The position numbers and the translations under genes are program-made. Of a DNA stretch of 64,000 nucleotides, positions 34,056 to 44,075 are shown piece by piece; the stretch's first letter is position 1; every line of letters begins with the position of its first letter. Under the pieces are notes generated by a model. It saw only the letters and a program-made list of their open reading frames with translations, searched no databases and was not told the origin of the DNA. The stretch is taken from assembly GCA_021018995.1 (NCBI GenBank), contig CM037586.1:8282328-8346327 (forward strand), read 5' to 3'. Source of the stretch: Chloranthus sessilifolius (lineage: Eukaryota > Streptophyta > Magnoliopsida > Chloranthales > Chloranthaceae).

Positions 34056-35836
34056 TAATTTCATCCACGTTGTCTGAAGAACAAGAGCATGACTTGTTAA
34101 AAGTGCTTCTAGATCACAAGCAGGCTATCGGATGGACTCTAGCTGATTTAAAAGGGATTGACCCATCAGTATGTATGCACAAAATACATCTGGAAGATGA
34201 GAGTAAACCATCGAGAGAACCACAGAGGCGACTTAATCCGAACATGCAAGAAATCGTTTTAAAGGAAATCATTAAATTACTCGATGTTGGAATCATCTAT
34301 CCGATTTCTGATAGTGAATGGGTTAGTCCAGTCCAAATTGTCCCGAAAAAGTCCGAAATCACTATGAAAGAAACTGCGAAAGGAGAATTGTTGCCTACTC
34401 GTGAAACTACTAGGTGGCGTGTCTGCATTGATTATAGAAAATTAAACACAGCTACCAGAAAGGATCATTTTCCCCTTCCGTTCATCGATCAAATCCTCGA
34501 GAAGTTAGCAGGGCAAGAGTTTTATTGCTTTCTTGATGGTTATTCGGGATATAATCAAGTGCCCGTTTTTCCACCTGATCAAGAGAAAACGACATTCACA
34601 TGCCCTTACGGTACTTTTGCATATCGAAGGATGCTGTTCGGCTTATGTAATGCACCTGCTACTTTCCAACGATGTATGTTGGCCATATTTTCGGATATGA
34701 CTAACAAGTTCATCGAGGTGTTCATGGACGACTTCTCAGTTTTTGGGAAAACGTTTGGTTCTTGTTTGAATCACCTCGCACAAGTTTTACAACGTTGTGT
34801 GGATTCTAAACTTGTTCTTAGCTGGGAGAAGAGCCATTTCATGGTTCAACAAGGAATTGTGCTGGGGCATGTTGTTTCCAAGAAAGGAATTAAAGTGGAT
34901 AAGGCCAAAGTAGACCTAATTGCCAATTTGCCCCCACCAAAGAGTGTTCGACAAATTCGATCATTTTTGGGGCATGCTGGATTTTATAGGCGATTCATTA
35001 AGGATTTCAGCAAGGTGGGTAAACCTTTATGTACCTTGTTTGGTAAAGATGTACCTTTTGAATTTGATGAGCATTGCATGAAATCATTTCTGAAGCTGCG
35101 TGAACTCTTATCACATGCACCAATAATCCAACCACCGGATTATTCTCTCCCATTCGAACTCATGTGTGATGCATCTGATTACGCTATCGGAGCTGTTTTA
35201 GGGCAAAGGGTGAACAAATTACCTCACGTAATTTATTATGCCAGTAAGACGTTGATCGATGCACAACTTAACTACACCACCACTAAGAAAGAACTATTAG
35301 CTGTGGTGTATGCTCTGGATAAATTTCGTTCTTATCTGCTTGGATCAAAAATAGTGGTCTTTTCAGACCACTATGCTTTGAAATATTTGTTGGCAAAGAA
35401 GGATGCCAAACCACGATTGATCCGCTGGATTCTGCTACTTCAAGAGTTTAATTTCGAAATCAAGGATAAAAAGGGAGTCGAGAATGTTGTGGCTGATCAC
35501 TTGTCTCGCATTTTGCTTGAAGAATCGGTTACACCTGAACCTATCCGGGACACTTTTTCGGATGAGAAATTAATGGCAATTGACGCGACCGCTACGAAAG
35601 TTCCTTGGTTTGCCAATATCATGAATTATTTGGTCACTGGCAAAATCCCTACTGAATGGGGAAAGAATGATAAGAACCGCTTTTTCTCCCAGATCAAATA
35701 CTATATTTGGGATGAACCACATTTGTTCAAGATCTGTTCAGATCAAATCATCAGGAGATGTGTACCAGCAGAAGAGCAACTAAGCGTTCTCGATTTACGC
35801 CATCTTTGGAGCTGTGGAGGCCATTTTGGAGGATGA
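34052..35836 (+). CDS. Athila-type reverse transcriptase-RNase H, first copy
   Basis: This 594-codon open frame is the best-preserved gene in the window. It copies element RNA into DNA and degrades the template. RT motifs are [10 protein letters not shown] from about residue 123, [23 protein letters not shown], and the catalytic FMDDFSVFG with the Asp pair at residues 226-227. RNase H has the first catalytic Asp in [15 protein letters not shown] (about 371-385), the Glu in [15 protein letters not shown], and [10 protein letters not shown]. The frame then enters the integrase zinc-binding region and loses it by frameshift after SCGGHFGG. The listed start is simply the first Met after the protease frameshift; the natural product is part of a polyprotein. 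Upstream fusion is broken, so activity is doubtful. Confidence 0.92.
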   Translation: MIISSTLSEEQEHDLLKVLLDHKQAIGWTLADLKGIDPSVCMHKIHLEDESKPSREPQRRLNPNMQEIVLKEIIKLLDVGIIYPISDSEWVSPVQIVPKKSEITMKETAKGELLPTRETTRWRVCIDYRKLNTATRKDHFPLPFIDQILEKLAGQEFYCFLDGYSGYNQVPVFPPDQEKTTFTCPYGTFAYRRMLFGLCNAPATFQRCMLAIFSDMTNKFIEVFMDDFSVFGKTFGSCLNHLAQVLQRCVDSKLVLSWEKSHFMVQQGIVLGHVVSKKGIKVDKAKVDLIANLPPPKSVRQIRSFLGHAGFYRRFIKDFSKVGKPLCTLFGKDVPFEFDEHCMKSFLKLRELLSHAPIIQPPDYSLPFELMCDASDYAIGAVLGQRVNKLPHVIYYASKTLIDAQLNYTTTKKELLAVVYALDKFRSYLLGSKIVVFSDHYALKYLLAKKDAKPRLIRWILLLQEFNFEIKDKKGVENVVADHLSRILLEESVTPEPIRDTFSDEKLMAIDATATKVPWFANIMNYLVTGKIPTEWGKNDKNRFFSQIKYYIWDEPHLFKICSDQIIRRCVPAEEQLSVLDLRHLWSCGGHFGG

Positions 35837-36860
35837 CGCAGAAAAATTCTTCAGCGGATTCTCTGGCCCTCCATCTTCCGTTTGCTCAATTTTGCAAAGA
35901 ATGCCAAAGATGTCAAGAAATAAAAATATTTCAAAAGCGAAATATGATGCCTTAACCCGATTTTGATTGTTGAAATTTTTATGTTTGGGGATTGACTTCA
36001 TGGGTCCTTTTCCCCATCTTTTGGGTATTCATACATTCGTTACATTGACTCGTTTCCAAATGGATTGAAGCTGTGGAACAACCGTTCAAATGACCACAAA
36101 GTGGTGGTCAAATTCTGAAGGAAAATGTCTTTAATAGATTCGGGTTTCCATGCGATCATTAGTGATGCTTACGCAACCGCCATTTTGCTACTTTAATGAA
36201 GAAATACGGCGTCACCCACAAGGTTGCAACGCCGTATCACCTGCAAACTAGTGGTCAGGTGGAAGTGTCGAACCGAGAGATTAAACGAATTTTAGAAAAG
36301 ACGGTACGATCGGATAGAAGAGACTGGTCAAACCGGCTCTCTGATGCTCTGTGGGCCTATCGGACCGCCTTCAAGACACCAATTGGAATGTCTCCGTTCA
36401 GAATTGTCTACGGGAAAGCATGTCATCTTCCTGTTGAATTAGAGCATAAGGCATTTTGGGCCATCAAAAGATTCAATTTCGACATGCAAGCCGCAAGATC
36501 AAATCGACGGCTACAGTTGAGTGAACTGGACGAACTACGCTACGATGCGTATGAAAATTCGAAAATGTACAAAGAAAGATACAAGCAGCTTTATGATGAG
36601 TCAATTTCTCGAAAAGAGTTTCACATTGGGCAAAAGGTTTGGCTACTTAATTCTAGACTAAAACTTCACCCTGAAAAATTGAAATCTAGATGGGAAGGCC
36701 CGTATTAGGTTGTTTCCATTAATATGCATGGTGCAATTGAGATCCGTAGTCTCAAGGACAATCGAGTTTTCAAAGTCAATGGGCAACATCTCAAACTAAT
36801 GTTTGAGCCAATCACCCAGTTTAAGATTGAGGCGATGCACCTCAGTGACCCAAATGATTG
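35837..36860 (+). pseudogene. Athila-type integrase, first copy
   Basis: Integrase inserts the DNA copy. The zinc-binding region (35820-35955) is scrambled by small indels. The [12 protein letters not shown] block with the first catalytic Asp is visible near 35990 but runs into frameshifts, and the second-Asp block is damaged near 36150. From 36196 an ORF reads [20 protein letters not shown] with the third catalytic residue, then [18 protein letters not shown]. It stops at TAG 36706, where the second copy has a Gln codon. The C-terminal tail continues to about 36860. Confidence 0.9.
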
Positions 36861-39232
36861 ATCAATGAAAAGGTCGAGCTGGCGACAATTAAACTCAGCG
36901 CTTCCTGGGAGGCAACCCAGTTTGTTTTGTTTTCCGTTTTATCTTTATTTTTGTCTTTGAAAACTAGAGGAAGACGGTTCTACCATGGAAGACTAGAGGA
37001 TTAGGGTTTTCTGTTTTAGGGTCTAGTTTTCAGAGTCTTTCAGTTATATTTGCTTTTAACGTGTTAGTTTAGGTTTGATTTTGATTAATTCTAGGGTAGA
37101 ATTTTAATTTTGCATTATTTGTCAGAGTTTTTTTTTTATATATATATATTTGTTTAGGTAAATATTTGTGTTGTTCTTTGTGTTTACCTTTTCTTTCACT
37201 TGATCTAGTTCTTTTTGGCCCTCGAGTGCATTAAACAGGTTTGGGGGGGTCTTCCCTCCTATTTTCAACATCCGTACCAATGAGGACATTGGACATTTCA
37301 GGTTTGGGGGGGGGGGGGGGGTAAATTCGGTAAATTACTATAAAAAAAAAAAAAAAAAAATTTAAAAGAGAAAAGAAAGACTGATTTTCGGACCTTGTCA
37401 GTCAATCGATTGAGGTTGTGGTCTCAATTGATTGACTACCAACCATAAAAAAAAAAAAAAATTTGGGAATTGTCAATAATCAATCGATTGAGGAATCATT
37501 GTCAATCGATTGACTGATGACAGGAAGGCTAATGAAATTCGATTTTTTTTTCCCTTAAATTGTGAATGACCTGAATTTCTTTAAAAGTTTGTTATCACAC
37601 CACGTTTGTTTTAATGAATGCTCATAAAGTTCAAAATTATAATAGCGATATTCATAATCTATGCCTGAAAACTTGTACACCACCACGTGGCTCCAATTCC
37701 AAGTTTGAGAATAAAGTGTATGACTTGAAATTTTTAAATCACAAGAAAGGCTTCAACCCATAAAGTGTATGACTTTAAAATTTTTAAATCACAAGAAACC
37801 TTATCTTCATTCTTGATGAGTGTGGAAATAAATTCGGAGTATCTTTGAATTCCTGCTTCAATTGTTAACATCTCATTTACTTTTCTTTGATTTGTTTATT
37901 GTACGTGTGATATACCATTACACTAGACATCAATGTGTATTAACTCAAAGCAGATAGGTATATTTTACCATAATGAAAGGAAAGGATCTAAGGCCATCTT
38001 TGGCTCGTTTTTGCTTAAAATGACCCACCTCATAAATGTATCATTCTAGTACCCCTTTGAGCCTATTGGAAAATTTACCTTTATACATTCTTCGATAAGC
38101 CACATAACCGTTAACCCTTTATCATTTCTGAAAATTCAGCTTTACCCTTCTTATTTATGAGAAATTAGGAACGATGGATGAAAATGAGTGAAAAGAAAGT
38201 ACGTGGAGAGATACTGAGTTGTGGTGTTTACTAAGGGTGTATGACAAAAATATAAAAGAAAAGGGGGGAGAAAAAGAAAAAGAGAAAGAAAATTTGAAAA
38301 AATAGTGAAAAATATGAGGTGTTTTAAGAAAAGGAAAACACAGGAAAAGCAAATTGAAAAAAAAAAGAAAAAAGAAGAAAAATAGTGAGAAAGAAAAAAA
38401 AAAAAAAAAAAAAAAAAAGAGAGATAGAGAAAATAGAAGTTTGTTTCTTTTCCAATTTCTCAGAAAATTTGAATCCAAATTCCCTTTCTTTTTTTTACCT
38501 TTACCCGAGCCCCATTACAACCTTAGAAAAGACCTTTTTGATCCAATCATGAGTGGTAAATGCCTTGTGGAGAGTAATTACACATTGTCTATGGTGCTTG
38601 ATATATCCATGTTTAAAATACAAATATCTTTCTTAATGAGATATCGGTTAAAACTCTTTGATACACCGTCTTTCGTATAAATTGTGAGAGTTCTCTAAAT
38701 TGCATTGTAACTCCATCTCACATGTGCGTGAAACATAAAATCCATTCATCATGAGCGATTTCATTCTGAGTGTATATCTATGATAAGGATTGAGTCAAGA
38801 CATGTGATCAAAAGATGCCTAGTTTAAGCTTCTTCTCAGGCAAAAGAATTTGAGCAGTGATGATTGCATAACATTAATGCATAGAGTACGAGCATTGAAA
38901 AATAGTGGACTAATGTGAATGAGCATTAATAAAATAAGCATGGTCGGATGCATTTTTAAACGATTTCCCAGGGGCATTTGACTGCTTAAGAGCATGGCTT
39001 AAAAAAAAAAAATATTCTGAAATTTATAAGCTTTGAAATTTGTAGGTACCTTCATGAAAACTGCGGAGACACAATTCCTCCACTAGGGAGCACCTAGGGG
39101 TTTAAAGGCTTGTTGCCTATGCTAAATGCAATCGTGTGCCCTAGGAAAGTGGCATTTAAATTTTTAGGAAGTTAGTTTTATTTATTATATATTCTCTTTG
39201 CTCGAGGACTAGCAAAGTGTAGGTTTGAGGTG
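36861..39232 (+). other. 3' non-coding region of first Athila block
   Basis: No envelope-like ORF is readable. Two purine tracts (aggtttgggggggt at 37237 and ggtttggggggg from 37301) bracket aatgaggacattggacattt. Four palindromes of the tcaatcgattga type or a one-base variant lie at 37398-37515. Long A-rich and CT-rich tracts around 38250-38420 give artefactual Lys and Phe ORFs. Near 39065-39170 a block (cctaggggtttaaaggcttg) is shared with 43960-44020. It ends in the purine tract gtaggtttgaggtg before the internal LTR. Confidence 0.8.
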
Positions 39233-39839
39233 TGATGGTCTTTGAAATATGACTATATTTCACACCTTAAATCTACATTTACATTTGATGAAAGCATCTG
39301 ATGGTTGTTGTGAGGTTTTGATGTTTACAGGTATTTCTGAGCATTAGATCGTTCAAAAGCTTAAAAGAAGGAAATTAAAGGCTATGCAAGAGCTATGGAC
39401 AAAAAGGTCCAAAGAAGCATTGAGATCCGAGAAGAGAATCAATATCTATCAAGAAAGGAGACTTTACATTGAAGAGTCAATCGATTGAGGAATCATTGTC
39501 AATCGATTGATAGATGAAATAAAACTTCAGCCCTGAAAATCAATCGATTGAGACATGAAAATCAATCGATTAACACATAAGGCAGAAGTGCCCTAAAGAA
39601 ATTCGAACTCAAATTCAATCGATTGAGACTTCTGGCTCAATCGATTGAGGCAATTAGGTTTAGGTGTGCTCGGCCATTATAAAAAGGAAGCTAAAGCTTT
39701 GAATATAGGGCGCTGTGTTTGGACTGGGTGTTGAGATCTTTTGAGATTTTTTTCTTTGGGGAACTTCTTTTCATCTTTTTAAGGTCTTCTTCTCTCTTTC
39801 TTCTAGGGTTTTGATCAGGGTAGATTGTACCTAGGATTT
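39233..39839 (+). repeat. Truncated, divergent internal LTR
   Basis: It begins tgatggtctttgaaatatga directly after a purine tract, aligned with the outer LTR start (tgatgagtagtgaaatatga). It ends in gattgtacctaggattt, which corresponds to about position 44838 in the right LTR. In between it has diverged strongly and carries six tcaatcgattga-type palindromes (39476-39650), where the outer LTRs have gggtcgattaatcgaccc. After 39839 the sequence changes at once to mid-RT. Confidence 0.85.
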
Positions 39840-40900
39840 GCCCGTTTTTCCACCTAATCAAGAGAAAACGACATTCACATGCCCTTACGGTACTTTTGCA
39901 TATCGAAGGATGCCGTTTGGCTTATGTAATGCACCTGCTACTTTCCAACGATGTATGTTGGCCATATTTTCGGATATGATTGACAAGTTCATCGAGGTGT
40001 TCACGGACGACTTCTCAGTTTTTGGGAAAACGTTTGGTTCTTGTTTGAATCACCTCGCACAAGTTTTACAACGTTGTGTGGATTCTAAACTTTTTCTTAG
40101 CTGGGAGAAGAGCCATTTCATGGTTCAACAAGGAATTGTTCTGGGGCATATTGTTTCCAAGAAAGGAATTGAAGTGGATAAGGCCAAAGTCGACCTAATT
40201 GCCAATTTGCCCCCACCAAAGAGTGTTCGCCAAATTCGATCATTTTTGGGGCATGCTGAATTTTATAGGTGATTCATTAAGGATTTCAGCAAGGTGGCTA
40301 AACCTTTATGTACCTTGCTTGGTAAAGATGTCCCTTTTGAATTTGATGAGCATTGCATGAAATCATTTCTGAAGCTGCGTGAACTCTTATCAACTGCACC
40401 AATAATCCAACCACTGGATTATTCTCTCCCATTCGAACTCATATGTGATGCATCTGATTACGCTATCGGAGTTGTTTTAGGGCAAAGGGTGAACAAATTA
40501 CCTCACATAATTTATTATGCCAGTAAGACGTTGATCGATGCACAACTTAACTACACCACCACTGAGAAAGAACTATTAACTGTGGTGTATGCTCTGGATA
40601 AATTTCATTCTTATCTGCTTGGATAAAAAATAGTGGTCTTTTCAGACCACTCTGCATTAAAATATTTGTTGGCAAAGAAGGATGCCAAACCACGATTGAT
40701 CCGCTAGATTCTGCTACTTCAAGAGTTTAATTTCGAAATCAAGGATAAAAAGGGAGTCGAGAATGTTGTGGCTGATCACTTGTCTCGCATTTTGCTTGAA
40801 GAATTGGTTACACCTGAACCTATCCGGGACACTTTTCCGGATGAGAAATTAATGGCAATTGACGCGACTGCTATGAAAGTTCCTTGGTTTGCCAATCTCG
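39840..40900 (+). pseudogene. Athila-type RT-RNase H, second copy (5'-truncated)
   Basis: The copy starts at gcccgtttttccacct, equal to 34561 in the first copy, so the N-terminal third of RT is missing. It follows the first copy closely with few substitutions. The catalytic box reads FTDDFSVFG in place of FMDDFSVFG. Three stops interrupt it: TGA at 40270 (CGA in copy 1), TAA at 40624 (TCA in copy 1), and TAG at 40705 (TGG in copy 1). At about 40898 a deletion of some 160 bp relative to copy 1 (35625-35787) removes the stretch between RNase H and the integrase zinc-binding region. It cannot give a functional RT. Confidence 0.92.
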
Positions 40901-41996
40901 ATTTACGCCATCTTTGGAACTGGAGGCCATTTTGGAAGAGATGAAGGCGCATGAAAATTCTTTAAAGCGGATTCTACTGGCCCTCCATCTTTCGTGACGC
41001 TGCTCAATTTTACAAAGAATGCCAACGATGTCAACAGCTGGGAAATATTTCACGACGAAATATGATGCCCCTTAATCCGATTCTAATTGTTAAAATTTTT
41101 TATGTTTGGGGGATTGACTTCATGGGTCCTTTTCCCCCATCTTTGGGTATTCGTATATTCTTGTGGCTGTTGACTATGTCTCCAAATGGATAGGAGCTGT
41201 GGCAACCCGATCAAATGATCACAAGGTTGTTGTCAAATTTCTGAAAGAAAATATTTTTAACAGATTCGGGTTTCCACAGGTGATCATTAGTGATGGCGGT
41301 TCACACTTCTGTAACCGCCATTTTACTACTTTAATGAAGAAATACGGTGTCACCCACAAGGTTGCAACGCCGTATCACCCGCAAACTAGTGGTCAGGTAG
41401 AAGTGTCGAACCGAGAGATTAAACGAATTTTAGAAAAGACGGTACGATCGGATAGAAGAGACTGGTCAAACCGGCTCTCTGATGCTCTGTGGGCCTATCG
41501 TACCGCCTTCAAGACACCAATTGGAATGTCTTCGTTCAGAATTGTCTACGAGAAAGCATGTCATCTTCCTGTTGAATTGGAGCATAAAGCATTTTGGGCC
41601 ATCAAAAGATTAAATTTCGATATGCAAGCAGCAGGATCAAATCGAAGGCTACAGCTAAGTGAATTGGAAGAGCTACGCTATGATGCGTATGAAAACTCAA
41701 AGATGTACAAAGAAAGGTATAAAAAGCTGCATGATGAGTCCATTTCTCGGAAAGAGTTCCACATTGGACAAAAGGTTTGGCTGTTCAACTCCAGACTTAA
41801 GCTCCACCCGGGAAAACTGAAATCTAGATGGGAAGGCCCGTTTCAGGTTGTTTCCATTAGTGTGCATGGTGCGATTGAGATCCGCAGTCTCAAGGACAAT
41901 CAAGTCTTCAAAGTCAATGGGCAACGCCTTAAACCAATGTTTGAGCCGATGACCCAGTTCGGAATTGAGGCGATGCACCTCAGTGACCCAGATTAA
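40901..41996 (+). pseudogene. Athila-type integrase, second copy
   Basis: The zinc-binding region is damaged as in copy 1. [10 protein letters not shown] with the first catalytic Asp is readable near 41110. A frameshift near 41135 then leads to a long open frame (41163-41996, 277 codons). It carries [11 protein letters not shown], the second Asp in [10 protein letters not shown] (residue 44) and the Glu in [17 protein letters not shown] (residue 80), a D-35-E spacing. [15 protein letters not shown] and a full C-terminal region to [20 protein letters not shown] follow. Only one frameshift separates the three acidic residues, so this is the better integrase of the two copies. Confidence 0.9.
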
Positions 41997-44075
41997 AGGA
42001 GTTGGACTCAGGTTTAGTTTAGGATTTAGGATTTCTCTTTTCGTATGTTTAGTTTTAGAATATTAGTTTTTAGTTTAGTTTAAGTTGTTTTTAATTTCCA
42101 AATTAGTGTAGCCGCATTACCTTCAATCTATTTTTGGTCATGTTTTAATTTGATGCACATATTCTTTGCACCTGATCTTTGTGTTGAGGTACTTTTCAAC
42201 AGGTTTGGGGGTGTGCTACTTATTTCAATCAATGAGGACATTGTCATTTTTAGGTTTTGGGGTATGATTCTCTATCTTGCGTCACTTTCTTATTTTTCCT
42301 CATATAAAAAAAGATTCTCTATCTTGCGTCACTTTCTTATTTTTCTTCATATAAAATAATAATAACAATAATAATAATAATAAATAAATAAATAAAATTT
42401 GAACCATCATACATGAATTATTTTTCGATAGTTTTCAAACTTTAGTTGATGATGCATGTGAATTTAATTTTGATAATATCGATGTCATATTCTGATTACT
42501 TGTATCTAAGATGATGAAGCTTAATGTGATATTTTATGGATAATTTTGATATTCATGCTTAGAATTTTTACACTTATACCAAGCTAAGACTTAGAATCGA
42601 TGAACTGTTTTGAATGTTGAATCTTAGGTTCTTAGCGGAGACTAAACCCAGGAAGCTTTAGAGCCAAATATCCGTTGTTGATGAGTGAATACATAAACTC
42701 AGAGTTTTCTTTGAATACGAATTATTTTGAATAATCTCATACATTTTATTTTGACTTCTGACTTTGTATGATATCAAATTCATATTATTGTGTTAGAACG
42801 TACTGTATATCTACTCAAGACAAATAGGTAAGGTTACCATCTTTTAAGGAAATGATTGAAGGTCATCTTTGGCTCGTTTGTGCTTAAATGCCCCACCTCA
42901 TATAAATTTATCCTTCTAGTACCCCTTTGAGCCTATTGAAAAATTTACCTTTATACATTCTTTGATAAGCCACGTTAACTTTTAACCCTTCACCATTTAT
43001 GAAAATTCAGCTTTACCCTTCTTATTTCTGAGAAATTAGGAGCGAGGGATGAAAATGAACGAAAAGAGAGTAAGTGGAGAGATACTGAGTTGTGGTGTTT
43101 ACTGAGAGTGTATGGCAAAAATATAAAAGAAATAGAAAATTGTGAAAAATAAGAAAAAAATATGAGGTGCTTCAAGAAAAGAAAATTCAATTTAAAAATA
43201 TTGAGAAAAATAGTGAGAGATTAGAAAAGAAAAAGAAGAGAAATAGAAAAATCAGAAGTTTGTTTCTTTTTCAATTTCTCAGAAATTTTGAATCTCAATT
43301 CCTATTCTTTCTTACCCTTTCCTGAGCCCCATTACAACCCTACAAAAGACCTTCATGATCTAATCCTGCATTAGTAACTGCCTTGTGGAGAGTAAATATG
43401 TTATACTTATGACACTTGATATGACATGATTAGGATATACAAGTATCTGTTCTTATGAGATTTATTTTTGTTCATTAATTGTATCGTGTTTCATTCATCA
43501 TGTGAGACCTTTTTGCTTGCTTTATATTGATCTCTCACATGTGTGCGGAAGATTACCCATCATCGGAGTGATTTTATTTCGAGAGTATACCTAAAGTGAG
43601 GATTGAGTCGAGACAACAGACCCGACGGTTTTTCGTTTGGACTAGTTCCGAGATGGATGAATCTTAGCTTTGGTTATGCACACACTTCCCGTTTAAGCAT
43701 GAATGGATGAGTTATCTAACAATTTGAGCATTAGACTAATTTGAATGGATATTAGTATGATTAGTATAAGATTGTTATTTAAAATTAAGAATTCGTATGT
43801 TGAATTGAGTAATGATTTTGAGTTTTGAATAGTATATATGTTATCAAAATAATATTTTGAAAACTCAATTTTATCGATGGTTTAAAAAAATGTATTGAAG
43901 TTTGTGGATAACTTCACTGTAAACCATCAGGAGACACAACTCCTCCACTAGGGATCACCTAGGGGTTTAAAGGCTTGTTGCACACGTTAAGTGCAATCAT
44001 GTTCCCTACGAAAGTGGCATTTATTTTCTTTAGTTTGCTTTGCTAGAGGACTAGCAAAGTGTAGGTTTGGGGGTG
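41997..44075 (+). other. 3' non-coding region of second Athila block
   Basis: Homologous to 36861-39232 but diverged. Purine tracts aggtttgggggtg (42201) and aggttttgggg (42252) again bracket atgaggacattgtcattt. Near 42256-42350 a 40-bp direct repeat (gattctctatcttgcgtcac) is present. No tcaatcgattga words are seen here, unlike the first block. The region ends with gtaggtttgggggtg, the polypurine tract of the outer 3' LTR. No ORF of known type. Confidence 0.8.

Noticed and set aside
34114..34296. Antisense ORFs inside pol (also 31865-32050, 32300-32485, 41697-41978)
   Set aside because: Shadows of the sense frame; no family resemblance.
38155..38680. Phe-rich and Lys-rich ORFs
   Set aside because: They are readings of A-rich and T-rich tracts in the Athila 3' region.
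36861..39232. Envelope-like ORF after Athila integrase
   Set aside because: No ORF with membrane segments or a spliced layout; the region is repeat-rich and non-coding in both blocks.
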